This document shows, one piece after another, positions 1 through 7,903 of a stretch of 64,000 bases of DNA. The stretch spans positions 1 to 64,000 of the forward strand of contig JAPLEH010000074.1 of the NCBI GenBank assembly GCA_026391455.1, given 5' to 3'. Position 1 is the stretch's first letter. Each line of letters starts with the position of its first letter. The notes under the pieces are model-generated. The model was not told where the DNA came from, ran no database searches, and worked only from the letters and a program-made list of their open reading frames with translations. The DNA comes from Bacteroidota bacterium (GTDB lineage: Bacteria > Bacteroidota > Bacteroidia > Chitinophagales > Chitinophagaceae). The translations under genes were made by a program, and so were the position numbers.

Positions 1-113
1 AGGCCATTGACAAAGTGCTCAAAGCTACTACCGAAATAGTCAGACCAAATAGAAAGTTTAAACGAAAGAAAATTAAAAAGAAACCACCTTCAATGAATTA
101 CAAACAATTGTAG
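1..113 (+). CDS. C-terminal end of an unidentified protein (partial)
   Basis: An open frame enters from the left edge (first full codon at 3) and stops at TAG 111-113. The last 36 residues are strongly basic, with several KRK/KKK clusters and the ending NYKQL. I do not recognise the family. It runs in the same direction as truB but is separated from it by a heptamer repeat array, so co-transcription is uncertain. It could also be a chance frame. Confidence 0.35.
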   Translation, partial: AIDKVLKATTEIVRPNRKFKRKKIKKKPPSMNYKQL

Positions 114-130
114 CTTAAGTAAACGGCATT

Positions 131-249
131 GAATGGTGAATGGTCAATTGTGAATAGTGAATGGTGAATCTCACAACCTACAACCTACAACCTAAAACCT
201 AAAACCTAAAACTTACAACCTAAAACTTAAAACCTAATACGTACAACCT
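131..249. repeat. Heptamer tandem repeat array, two motifs in one register
   Basis: Six 7-bp units of the GAATGGT/GAATAGT type (131-172) are followed without phase change by eleven units of the ACAACCT/AAAACCT/AAAACTT type (173-249). The array ends 11 bp before the truB start codon, so it must form most of the truB leader. Related heptamers recur near 33.07, 33.19 and 37.75 kb. Confidence 0.9.
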
Positions 250-260
250 CCAACTCACCC

Positions 261-950
261 ATGAACAATACAAAAGAAGCTTTTGAACAAGGGCAGGTGT
301 TGCTGATTAATAAACCCTATCGCTGGACTTCCTTTGATGTGATCGGAAGAACGCGAAAGCTGATAAAGATTAAAAAAGTAGGACATGCTGGTACGCTCGA
401 TCCCCTGGCAACCGGTTTGCTCATTGTATGCACGGGCAAATTCACCAAGCGCATCAATGAATTCATGGGGCAGGAAAAAGAATATACGGGCACATTTACC
501 GTAGGCGCTACCACACCCACCTATGATCTGGAAAGCGAACCCGTCGATTTTAAGCCGGTCGATCATATCACAGCGGAAGCGATAGAGAAGGCTACCTTGC
601 CATTCATTGGCACCATACAACAAGTTCCACCTGCACATTCGGCCATTAAGCAAGGAGGAAAGCGGGTATATGAAATGGCGAGAAGGGGAGAGGAAGTGAT
701 CATTCAGCCCCGAACCGTTACCATCCGCGAATTTGAAATCACGTCCATTGAAATGCCAGTTGTTCATTTTCGGGTTGTTTGTTCTACGGGTACCTATATC
801 CGTAGTCTGGCATTCGACTTTGGAACAGCATTGGGTTGCGGGGCCTATCTCAGTTCACTTTGCCGCACACGCATCGGGGATTCATTATTGGAGAACGCTA
901 TGACCATCGAGCAACTGGAAACCTGGGTGAAGGGGAGCCAACCTGAATAA
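261..950 (+). CDS. truB: tRNA pseudouridine(55) synthase TruB
   Basis: This 229-residue protein isomerises U55 to pseudouridine in the T-loop of most tRNAs, acting in the cytoplasm. It carries the family signature HAGTLDPLATG (about 42-52) with the nucleophilic Asp at 47. The conserved KxGKRVYEMAR segment lies near 130-140 and the RSLAFDFG motif near 180-190. The length fits the short Bacteroidota form, which has little or no PUA domain. The ATG at 261 is the first in frame and follows a heptamer repeat array. No Shine-Dalgarno sequence is evident, as is usual in this phylum. Confidence 0.97.
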   Translation: MNNTKEAFEQGQVLLINKPYRWTSFDVIGRTRKLIKIKKVGHAGTLDPLATGLLIVCTGKFTKRINEFMGQEKEYTGTFTVGATTPTYDLESEPVDFKPVDHITAEAIEKATLPFIGTIQQVPPAHSAIKQGGKRVYEMARRGEEVIIQPRTVTIREFEITSIEMPVVHFRVVCSTGTYIRSLAFDFGTALGCGAYLSSLCRTRIGDSLLENAMTIEQLETWVKGSQPE

Positions 951-1186
951 GACGTCCCCAAATAAGCCACCGAATCTTTAGCTTATAACTTTCGGGTTAT
1001 AACCATTGCTGTCCGGCAAAAAGATTTGCAAAGCAATGAAACATAGCCCCAGGCATCTCCCCAACCCCTCTCCTTTGGAGTTTATGAATTCGCACAAAGT
1101 GCTGATGAAAGAAATGCGCGTAGCATTTGGGGAGAGGTCTGAATTGGTTTTCAAACAAATAAATTGGTTTCCCGGGCAACAATGAC

Positions 1187-1654
1187 TCAAAACTTGAAAC
1201 TCCCCACCATCCCTGCAACAATCTTATCAATCGGGAGGGTGAGGTGATCGGGTGAAAATTCGTGGTGGTCAATGAACCGGAAGGTTTCCGTTTCTTTTTT
1301 TTCTTCGTAAATCTTCAGTTGTGCTTCGTCGAAATCGAAGGGTTTGGTACGAATTGGTACATTGATGGGTTCCAGTGCGTGTGCCGCATAATAAATGGAA
1401 ATGATCTGGTGGGATGGATTGAAGGCGGATAGCTGAAAAAAATCAGTAGTGTAAATATGATCCCCGACCTCTACGCGGAGATTCATTTCTTCCAAAAATT
1501 CGCGGCGCAAACAGTCTCGTGAACCCTCACCGAATTCGAGACCGCCACCGGGAAATTTAGTGATATAACTGCCACGGATGAGTTCGTCGCTAACCAGCAC
1601 CTGCCTGGCCTCATTAATCAGAATACCATACACCCGTATGTTAAAAAGAGACAT
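1187..1654 (-). CDS. NUDIX hydrolase
   Basis: A 155-residue NUDIX protein expected to hydrolyse a nucleoside diphosphate linked to another group. The full NUDIX box is visible at residues 37-59: G-x5-E43-x7-R51-E52-F-L-E55-E56, with Asn where the motif usually has its last Gly. An upstream KFPGGG segment leads into it. The substrate cannot be told. It lies 11 bp downstream of the CorA-like gene on the same strand, so the two are probably one transcript. The ATG at 1654 fits the usual N-terminal beta strand. Confidence 0.92.
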   Translation of the reverse strand: MSLFNIRVYGILINEARQVLVSDELIRGSYITKFPGGGLEFGEGSRDCLRREFLEEMNLRVEVGDHIYTTDFFQLSAFNPSHQIISIYYAAHALEPINVPIRTKPFDFDEAQLKIYEEKKETETFRFIDHHEFSPDHLTLPIDKIVAGMVGSFKF

Positions 1655-1665
1655 GATAATTGCGG

Positions 1666-2604
1666 TTAAAAAATTTTCTTACGTAAAAAGAACCAGCCGA
1701 TAATTAATGCGATTCCCAGTGACAGGAAGGCTACAATATAGAATGCGTATTTGGAATGTTCGAAACCGCTCGGTACGTTCATACCAAACAAACTGGCGAT
1801 CAATACAGGGAAGGTGAGAACGATTGTGATTACAGACAGGCGTTTCACCACTTCATTCTGATTATTGGCAATAATGCTCGCGAAGGCATCCAGCGTACTG
1901 CTGAGGATATTGGTGTAAATATTCGCCATCTCCAGGGCCTGTGAGTTATCTACGATCAGGTCATTGAGTATTTCTTTTTCTTCTTCCGTCATGCCCAGGA
2001 AATTGGTGCGCTCCATTTTCATCATCAGCATTTCATTTGACCGGAGCGCGGTAACAAAGTACACCAGGCTTTTCTGTATCCGCATCAGTTGCAGGAGGTA
2101 TTCATTCCGGCTGGCGCTGTAGAGTTTTTGTTCCAGCATATTGCGCCGCTGGTTGATCTCTTTCAGGTGCTCCATGAAATTCTGTACGATCTTTTCAAAG
2201 ATCTTCAGGGCCATCATATTCTTCTTTTCCGGATGGCGGTTCTGCAGGTTGTTCAGGAATTTTTTGATGGCCGGATTTTCGAAAGAATTTACCGTTACGA
2301 TCTGGTTGTGGGTAAGAATGATACAGATCGGAATGGTGATATAATAGGCATCGCTTTCGTTGAATGAATTGTTTTCCGTAGGCGTTTTGATCACAATCAG
2401 CTTTACATTATCATCCTCTTCAAAACGGCTACGTTCGTCGATATCCAGGGAGTCGGTCAGAAAGTCGATCGGAATTTCGAGTCCGGTTGACAGCTCCGAA
2501 AATTCTTCCTGCTTCAGCGGCGGGAGTACGTTTACCCAGGCCCCCGATTCGGGAGTGGGAATTTCAACGGTTTGCTGGTTAATATTTTTAAAGTACTGGA
2601 GCAA
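1666..2604 (-). CDS. corA: CorA-family divalent metal ion transporter
   Basis: A 312-residue inner-membrane protein of the CorA family (Mg2+, possibly Co2+/Ni2+ or Zn2+). The C-terminus has two transmembrane helices (about 250-273 and 282-305). The diagnostic GMN selectivity motif is at 274-276, ending the first. The preceding 240 residues form the acidic and helical cytoplasmic funnel, including a long coiled segment around 150-185. The protein ends in RKKIF. Length is normal for the family. The NUDIX gene starts 11 bp after its stop codon. Ion specificity is not readable from the sequence. Confidence 0.93.
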   Translation of the reverse strand: MLQYFKNINQQTVEIPTPESGAWVNVLPPLKQEEFSELSTGLEIPIDFLTDSLDIDERSRFEEDDNVKLIVIKTPTENNSFNESDAYYITIPICIILTHNQIVTVNSFENPAIKKFLNNLQNRHPEKKNMMALKIFEKIVQNFMEHLKEINQRRNMLEQKLYSASRNEYLLQLMRIQKSLVYFVTALRSNEMLMMKMERTNFLGMTEEEKEILNDLIVDNSQALEMANIYTNILSSTLDAFASIIANNQNEVVKRLSVITIVLTFPVLIASLFGMNVPSGFEHSKYAFYIVAFLSLGIALIIGWFFLRKKIF

Positions 2605-2674
2605 ATCCTGCTGCTTTCTTTTTTAGCGAAGGCAGGCAAAGGTAAGTTGCAAATGTTATCGAATGATAAAAATA

Positions 2675-3220
2675 TCAGTCGGGCGGGTGCTGCTCGAGCA
2701 TTTTCCGGATAGTATCCATGTGATGGTAAGCATGATGGATGGTGAAATAACATAATTCGCGGAGGGTGATCTTTCCCAGCAGGGGGTGTGGGGCGAGGTA
2801 TTGGTCGGGATGGGTACCTTGTTTTCCTTTGGTGCAAGCTTTAGCAAACTGTTCCATGGCCTTTCGGAAGCCGTTCAGCAGCTTTTCCTTTCCATAGGAG
2901 GGTGGGATGGGCTTGGGAATATATCGACCGCTGGCCCGGCCGCCCTGCGATAATTTCAATTTGTATTTTTCCACGAGTTCGTCATAACTGCGGGATGGCC
3001 GATTGGGTGTTCCGCCAATCCAGCGTACCATAAAGGCAGGTAAACGAAAAGCCAGCCGGGCCATATTGGTGGAAGTAATGAGGTGCTTTACCTGTTGTGC
3101 AGCCGACCATTTGCCTTCCGGTTGCAAAAAAAATTGCTCATCGGATAGCGAGGTGCAATAGGTGATGAAGGCGGTTGCGGCGTTACGCAGTTGTTCATCC
3201 GTAGGCTCTGTAGGTTGCAT
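2675..3220 (-). CDS. DinB-like (DUF1569/DinB_2) metal-binding protein
   Basis: A protein of the DinB/YfiT four-helix superfamily, members of which bind a divalent metal through three His and often act as thiol or other small-molecule S-transferases. Candidate ligands are the His in AAQQVKHLI and the pair in TIHHAYHH near the C-terminus. The frame stays open to an ATG at 3283, but residues 1-22 of that version are encoded by a 9-bp tandem repeat and read as a Pro/Leu/Met-rich low-complexity string. I prefer the ATG at 3220 (181 residues). The real function is unknown. Confidence 0.8.
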   Translation of the reverse strand: MQPTEPTDEQLRNAATAFITYCTSLSDEQFFLQPEGKWSAAQQVKHLITSTNMARLAFRLPAFMVRWIGGTPNRPSRSYDELVEKYKLKLSQGGRASGRYIPKPIPPSYGKEKLLNGFRKAMEQFAKACTKGKQGTHPDQYLAPHPLLGKITLRELCYFTIHHAYHHMDTIRKMLEQHPPD

Positions 3221-3310
3221 AGGTTTCATAAGTTGCATAGGTTCCAAAAGTTCAAGAGGTTCAAAAGGTTCAAGAGGTTTCATAAGTTACATAGGTTACA
3301 TAAGTTGAAT
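3212..3310. repeat. Tandem 9-bp repeat, 11 units
   Basis: Eleven consecutive units of consensus ARGTTNCAT/ARGTTCAAR run without any indel. Because 9 is a multiple of 3, the array stays in frame with the DinB-like gene and lengthens its open frame at the 5' end. Confidence 0.92.
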
Positions 3311-3535
3311 ACAGTTCGCGGCGGTCGGTTGCTGGTTTCTGGTTGTTTGTTGCTTGCAGCTTGAAACTTGCAGCTCTTTTCTGGATGTTCCGGGCTCGTA
3401 GCTCAAAGCTGGCTGTTTCATTAGCACATCAGCACATCACTATTGTCCGGGGAAAAGTACTTCATTTTCTTGAATGTTTGATAACGAGTCTTTTGCGATT
3501 TATAAAATAATGGTTTTGATTGGGTAGGTGCCTAA

Positions 3536-4639
3536 TCAGAAGAGCGTACCCTTTTGGACACTAGGCTCTCTATAGTTATTGGATATTGTGAGGTTTTTGT
3601 TTACGATCTGCACGAGCAGATCGCAGATCAGCGCTGTCCAAATTTGTATGCGGATGGCATTTTCATTTTCTCCTAAAAAGTATCGTAATGGATAGCGTTG
3701 TTTAATTCGTTTAAACAATAGTTCAATCTGCCATCTTTGTTTGTATAATGCAGCAACCTGTTCGGCAGGCATTTGCAGATCATTGGTGATAAAGGTGAAG
3801 CTGCGGTTTTGCTCGGTGTCGTTAAAGATGATACGACGAGCTTTTACTAATGGTGTTATCAGTTGGTTACTGGGTCTGCCCAATAGTATTTCCTCATCAC
3901 TACAGACTCCGGCCTGCGCTGACAGCGGACTGACCGGCAATATTTGCAATACCTGATAGCTGCTATCTTTTTTCTGTCTTGTGATCCAGGTGGTTTGCTG
4001 CGTGCTCCATTCGTTAAAGCGGCTATGATTAGTATAGGCTTTGTCGAAGACCACAATTGAACCTGGAGGAACTTCAACTTTATCTAAAAAGGTAAGGTCA
4101 TGATGCCTGGCTTCACTCAGGTAAACAAAGGAAGGAATATTATGGTGTGCGTCCAAGAGGACATGAGCTTTGGCACCCCCCTTTTTGCGTCCATCACTTT
4201 TGTAAGAACCCGCTCCACGCATAATATTGCTAAACAGTGATACTGTGGTAGAATCGATTATGTATAGCCGCTTTTGCTGGTGGCTGTCCGGTAAACTGGC
4301 AAAATGATGCCTGTAAAGATCATGAAACAGCTCGCCAAACAAATCAGCGTTGCGTTTGGAATTTGCTTCCGCAAGTGTACTACGCCGGGGCGTGGTTTTT
4401 AACCCAAGATGTTGCAAGCGCAGGTGATTGGCTTGCATACCGCTAATTAACTCTCTGAGAGACAAGCATTGAAAGAACCCCTGGTAGAGCATCGTAACCA
4501 GATGATCATAGGTCATAAATGACTTATAATACCGGTTTGCCTGATAGCGAACCACCAATTTTGATAAAATATGACCAGGAATTAAATTTAGTAGCTGTGC
4601 GAAAACAGGCTGTCCGGTAAAAAAACTATGTTTGGGCAT
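3536..4639 (-). CDS. IS4-family transposase
   Basis: A 367-residue DDE transposase that cuts and rejoins the ends of its insertion sequence. Residues 1-75 match the DUF4372-type N-terminal domain common in this group. The catalytic triad is visible: D129 in YIIDSTTVSLF, D199 in IVVFDKAY, and E306 in YKQRWQIELLFKRIK, which is the Y-(2)-R-(3)-E-(6)-K signature of IS4 elements. The frame is intact and of normal length, and nothing obvious inactivates it. A hairpin between the outer end and the gene could limit translation from read-through transcripts, as known for IS10; that role is inferred. Confidence 0.95.
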   Translation of the reverse strand: MPKHSFFTGQPVFAQLLNLIPGHILSKLVVRYQANRYYKSFMTYDHLVTMLYQGFFQCLSLRELISGMQANHLRLQHLGLKTTPRRSTLAEANSKRNADLFGELFHDLYRHHFASLPDSHQQKRLYIIDSTTVSLFSNIMRGAGSYKSDGRKKGGAKAHVLLDAHHNIPSFVYLSEARHHDLTFLDKVEVPPGSIVVFDKAYTNHSRFNEWSTQQTTWITRQKKDSSYQVLQILPVSPLSAQAGVCSDEEILLGRPSNQLITPLVKARRIIFNDTEQNRSFTFITNDLQMPAEQVAALYKQRWQIELLFKRIKQRYPLRYFLGENENAIRIQIWTALICDLLVQIVNKNLTISNNYREPSVQKGTLF

Positions 4640-4683
4640 AGAATGAGAGTTTTTGTGTGGTAACTCAAACTTATCATTCTTTT

Positions 4684-4708
4684 GGGAGGTTCGCCTCCCA
4701 TTTTTTTT
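4684..4708 (+). terminator. Hairpin plus T-run inside the IS4 element
   Basis: The stem GGGAGG-TTCG-CCTCCC is followed by A and a T-run, a textbook intrinsic terminator for rightward transcription. In the leftward direction the same hairpin precedes the transposase start by about 45 bp. Confidence 0.7.
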
Positions 4709-4740
4709 ACCCTTTAATGGATTTTAACCGGACAACAGTG

Positions 4741-5128
4741 ATGTGCTGATATGCTAATGAAATACAGATTCTCGTTTCAGTATAATTATTCTTTGTGTTC
4801 TTTGTGGGAAAACTAGCTAATTAGATAATGTGCTAATGAAAAAAAGGTTCTCGTTTCAGTATAGTTATTCTTTGTGCGCTTTGTGGGAGAATGAGCTAAT
4901 TAGCTAATGTGCTGATGTGCTGATGTGCTAATGAAATACAGGTTCTCGTTTCAGTATAGTAATTCTTTGTGCGCTTTGTGGAAAAACTAGCTAATTAGAT
5001 AATGTGATAATTTGCTAATGTGCTAATGGAAATACAGGTTCTCGTTTCAGTATAGATTTTCTTTGTGCTCTTTGTGGGAGAAGATAAGAAAACGGAATCC
5101 CGTCTCGTAATAGCTATTCTTTGTAAAA
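4741..5128. repeat. Tandem array of ~80-96-bp repeats with embedded 8-bp units
   Basis: The core TTCTCGTTTCAG-TATA followed by TTCTTTGTG recurs at 4769, 4848, 4943 and 5039, with a degenerate fifth copy near 5100. Between the cores are AGCTAATTAG and TGTGCTGA/TGTGCTAA units. No gene is seen in the stretch between the IS and the FKBP gene. Confidence 0.85.
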
Positions 5129-5129
5129 A

Positions 5130-5172
5130 CAAAAAAAGCCGGTGCTATATTATAAACATCGGCTTTTAATAA
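5130..5172 (-). terminator. Intrinsic terminator of the FKBP gene
   Basis: On the minus strand an AAAGCCGATG arm pairs with a CACCGGCTTT arm across an AT-rich loop, and a long T-run follows. It lies 14 bp past the stop codon at 5186. Confidence 0.85.
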
Positions 5173-5185
5173 AGTTATTGATTAC

Positions 5186-5923
5186 TTACTGTTCTTTTTT
5201 CTTCTTAATATCCAGCAATTCCACCTCAAAAACCAGCATAGCTCCACCGGGAATCTGTCCCTGGCCCATGGTACCATAACCCAATTGGTAGGGAATATAG
5301 AATTTATATTTAGAACCAACCGGCATCAGTTGCAAACCTTCCTGCCAGCCCTGAATCACCTGATTGGCCGCCATTACAAGCGGTTGACCCCGATTATAGG
5401 AAGCATCAAACTCTGTTCCGTTCAGCAGGGTGCCACGGTAGTGGCAAACAAATGTATCGGATACAGCCAGTTTTTCGCCTGTACCCTGCGTAATGATCTC
5501 GTACTGTAATCCACTCGCAGTCGTCTTTACTTCGGGACGCAATTTGTTTTTGGCAAGAAATTTTTCGCCTTCTTCAATGGTGCCTTTTGATTTTTCCTGC
5601 TGCATCTTCATATAAAAATTATTGATGGTGGCATTTGCAGTACCATCATCAAGCAGCGGTTGTTTTTTACCGGTAATATCGGTAAGCCCCCGGTTATAAA
5701 GGGCCATATTCAGCTTCAGGCTACCAAATCCCTGCTGGGAAAGGTTGTACCCGGCACTCTCTCCGAGAATATAACTGATCGAATCCAGGGTTGTTTTCAG
5801 CACAGGCGGCGCTACAGGCTTGGTGGCCGGCTTGGCTATGGGTTTGGCCACAGGCTTACCAGGTTGCGCCTGTAAAAACCCCACACACACTACGGTCAAA
5901 AGGAAAAGGAATAATTTCTTCAT
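5186..5923 (-). CDS. FKBP-type peptidyl-prolyl cis-trans isomerase, secreted
   Basis: A 245-residue periplasmic or outer-membrane-associated proline isomerase or chaperone. It opens with a signal peptide (MKKLFLFLLTVVCVGFLQAQ), then a KPVAKPIAKPATKP repeat linker, an FKBP_N-type dimerisation region (about 45-130) and a C-terminal FKBP domain (about 135-243). The FKBP domain shows GTGEKLAVSDTFVCHYRGTL, the DASYNRGQP stretch and GSKYKFYIPYQLGYG. The frame extends to 5986, but the signal peptide starts at the ATG at 5923. The minus-strand TATTTTTG at 5944-5951 is a plausible -7 box. Confidence 0.95.
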   Translation of the reverse strand: MKKLFLFLLTVVCVGFLQAQPGKPVAKPIAKPATKPVAPPVLKTTLDSISYILGESAGYNLSQQGFGSLKLNMALYNRGLTDITGKKQPLLDDGTANATINNFYMKMQQEKSKGTIEEGEKFLAKNKLRPEVKTTASGLQYEIITQGTGEKLAVSDTFVCHYRGTLLNGTEFDASYNRGQPLVMAANQVIQGWQEGLQLMPVGSKYKFYIPYQLGYGTMGQGQIPGGAMLVFEVELLDIKKKKEQ

Positions 5924-6017
5924 GTTAATTAAAATTAAGATGCCAAAAATACAGGTTGAGGCCCGAATTTGAGTGCCTTCAATCATTTAATTTAGCAGCG
6001 GACAAAAACCAGCACAA

Positions 6018-6455
6018 ATGGAACAATTTTCTATGCCTTTACAAGTCAGGTGGTCGGACCTGGACCCTAATTTTCATCTCCGCCACTCCGTGTATTACGA
6101 TTGGGCCGCCATGTGCCGAATGGAATACCTGCAAACCCATGGACTCACCCCCGGTATGATGGCAAAACATCAATTCGGACCGATCATTTTCCGCGAAGAA
6201 TGTGTGTTCCGAAAAGAAATTCAGTATGGAGATACGGTTACCATCAATATGCGCCTCGCCAAAGGACGCAGGGATTATTCCCGCTGGACGATCGTACACG
6301 AGATCAAAAAGCAGGGGGATGCCCTCTGTGCAACGGTGACCATAGACGGAGCCTGGCTCAACACCAAAGAACGTAAACTCTTTATTCCCACACAGGAGGT
6401 GATAGAAGTATTTCAGCAAATGCCGGTGGGCGATGGCATCGAATGGCTCGATTAA
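6018..6455 (+). CDS. Acyl-CoA thioesterase, hotdog fold (YbgC/4HBT type)
   Basis: A 145-residue thioesterase-like protein. The N-terminal RWSDLDPNFHLRHSVYYDW segment corresponds to the catalytic helix region of 4-hydroxybenzoyl-CoA thioesterases (Asp, then His/Asn, then Tyr-x-x-W). EIQYGDTVTINMRLAKGRRDYSRW is the beta-sheet core. Its substrate is unknown. The stop codon overlaps by 4 bp the end of the convergent exonuclease gene. Confidence 0.88.
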   Translation: MEQFSMPLQVRWSDLDPNFHLRHSVYYDWAAMCRMEYLQTHGLTPGMMAKHQFGPIIFREECVFRKEIQYGDTVTINMRLAKGRRDYSRWTIVHEIKKQGDALCATVTIDGAWLNTKERKLFIPTQEVIEVFQQMPVGDGIEWLD

Positions 6456-7831
6456 TGATTGTCTTTTTCTAACAGAATCACTTTTCCCGGAAAGCGGGCC
6501 GCATAGCCCAGTACCAGGTTGCGGATATAACTGTTTTCTTTATACAGCGTGATATACTCTTTCAACGCATGAACATGTGCGATGGGTGTATCAGCCGGCA
6601 GGTATCCCATGCCATAGAATTTTCCTTCCTGCACCAAAATACAGGAGCGGTCATCTCCATTTAATCCTTTATCTACAATAACAAACGAAGGTTGCGACTG
6701 TAATGATTCACAGGCCTGCAGTACTTTTTGATTATAACTGTCGGCATGCTCTTTCATTTCACAAGCACCTTCACAAAAGCCATCGGCCATTCCTTCGCAA
6801 GGGCCGGGATCTTTTTGTAAAAAACATAATTTAGGACAGAGCCCGTAATTACGGATGAGTTTACGGATCACTGCATGGCCATCTGCGAGATAATGAAAGG
6901 TGTAAACGGGATTCAGTCTTTTCCTGTTTTTATCAATGGCCAGCCGGAAATACCCGTTCTGATCTTCATATCTATAAATGCCATACACATCTTCCCATCT
7001 TTTTTGCGATGAATTGAAAATAGGCCACCGTTTTTTTATTTCTGCCGACTCCAATATACAGGCCATCAGTTCGGTGCCACAGGACTCATAACTGATGCCA
7101 TGCACATGCTGCATGAAGTTCTGTTTTTGCCGGCTTTCCGAATTATTACTGAAATGACTGTTGACCCGGTAGCGGATATTATTCGCCTTGCCAACATATA
7201 CTACTTTGCCTTTTTCATTATGAAAATAATATACACCAGGTGTATAAGGCAACTTTTCAAAATGATCCTTAGGTACATTCGGTGGCAGGATAGATTCTTT
7301 CGAATTCCGCTGCAGGCTTTTGTGAATATGCTGTTCTTTATCGTTGGCCAGCAATTTTTCAAACAGTTGTACCGTAGCTTCTGTATCACCCCCCGCACGG
7401 TGGCGGTTCTGTATGATAATCCCCATCGACTGGCACAATCTTCCGAGGCTGTAGGAAGGAAGCCCCGGGAATATTTTACGGCTGAGCCTCACCGTACACA
7501 ATTTTTTACTGTTCAGATCAAAGCCTGATTCTTTCAGGTGCGATTTAATGAAGGAATAATCGAAGTTTACATTGTGTGCCACAAAGATCTTATCATGCAG
7601 CAGGTTATAGATCTTTTCCGCCACTTCTTCAAAACGGGGCGCCCCGGCCACCATTTTATCGGTAATACCCGTCATGGACTGAATATAATAGGGAATAGGT
7701 TGACCCGGATTGATAAGGGTCTCAAATTTTCCTACCAGCGACTGCCCGTCGTGTAGATGAATAGATATTTCGGTAATGCCATTTGCAGCCGCATATCCCC
7801 CCGTAGTTTCAATATCTGTAATGGCGTACAT
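6452..7831 (-). CDS. DEDDh exonuclease fused to a GIY-YIG nuclease (UvrC/Cho-like)
   Basis: A 459-residue two-nuclease fusion. Residues 1-165 are a DnaQ-type 3'-5' exonuclease: DIETTG at 6-11, AHNVNFDYSF near 85-94 and HRAGGDTEAT at 144-153. Residues 195-275 are a GIY-YIG domain: PGVYYF at 198-203, VYVGKA at 211-216 and Arg220. The C-terminal 180 residues contain a Cys-rich segment (GLCPKLCFLQKDPGPCEG) that may bind metal. The UvrC excinuclease partners (UvrB-binding and RNase H-like domains) are absent. Such fusions resemble Cho and are thought to act in DNA repair. The role here is inferred from family. Confidence 0.9.
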   Translation of the reverse strand: MYAITDIETTGGYAAANGITEISIHLHDGQSLVGKFETLINPGQPIPYYIQSMTGITDKMVAGAPRFEEVAEKIYNLLHDKIFVAHNVNFDYSFIKSHLKESGFDLNSKKLCTVRLSRKIFPGLPSYSLGRLCQSMGIIIQNRHRAGGDTEATVQLFEKLLANDKEQHIHKSLQRNSKESILPPNVPKDHFEKLPYTPGVYYFHNEKGKVVYVGKANNIRYRVNSHFSNNSESRQKQNFMQHVHGISYESCGTELMACILESAEIKKRWPIFNSSQKRWEDVYGIYRYEDQNGYFRLAIDKNRKRLNPVYTFHYLADGHAVIRKLIRNYGLCPKLCFLQKDPGPCEGMADGFCEGACEMKEHADSYNQKVLQACESLQSQPSFVIVDKGLNGDDRSCILVQEGKFYGMGYLPADTPIAHVHALKEYITLYKENSYIRNLVLGYAARFPGKVILLEKDNH

Positions 7832-7903
7832 AGTAAAGTTTCCCTTCTCGATGTTTTTCCGGACTTTTGGACAATAAATTTCGCAAAACTATTCTTTAAA
7901 ACC

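Larger units (their letters stand above)
3438..4740 (-). mobile_element. IS4-family insertion sequence
   Basis: The element is bounded by imperfect terminal inverted repeats: CACTATTGTCCGG at 3438-3450 and CCGGACAACAGTG at 4728-4740 (12 of 13 matching). It holds one transposase gene reading leftwards. An internal hairpin with a T-run lies at 4684-4708. The 8-bp-unit repeats just outside the two ends are reverse complements of each other, so the outer limits and any target duplication cannot be fixed by eye. Confidence 0.85.
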
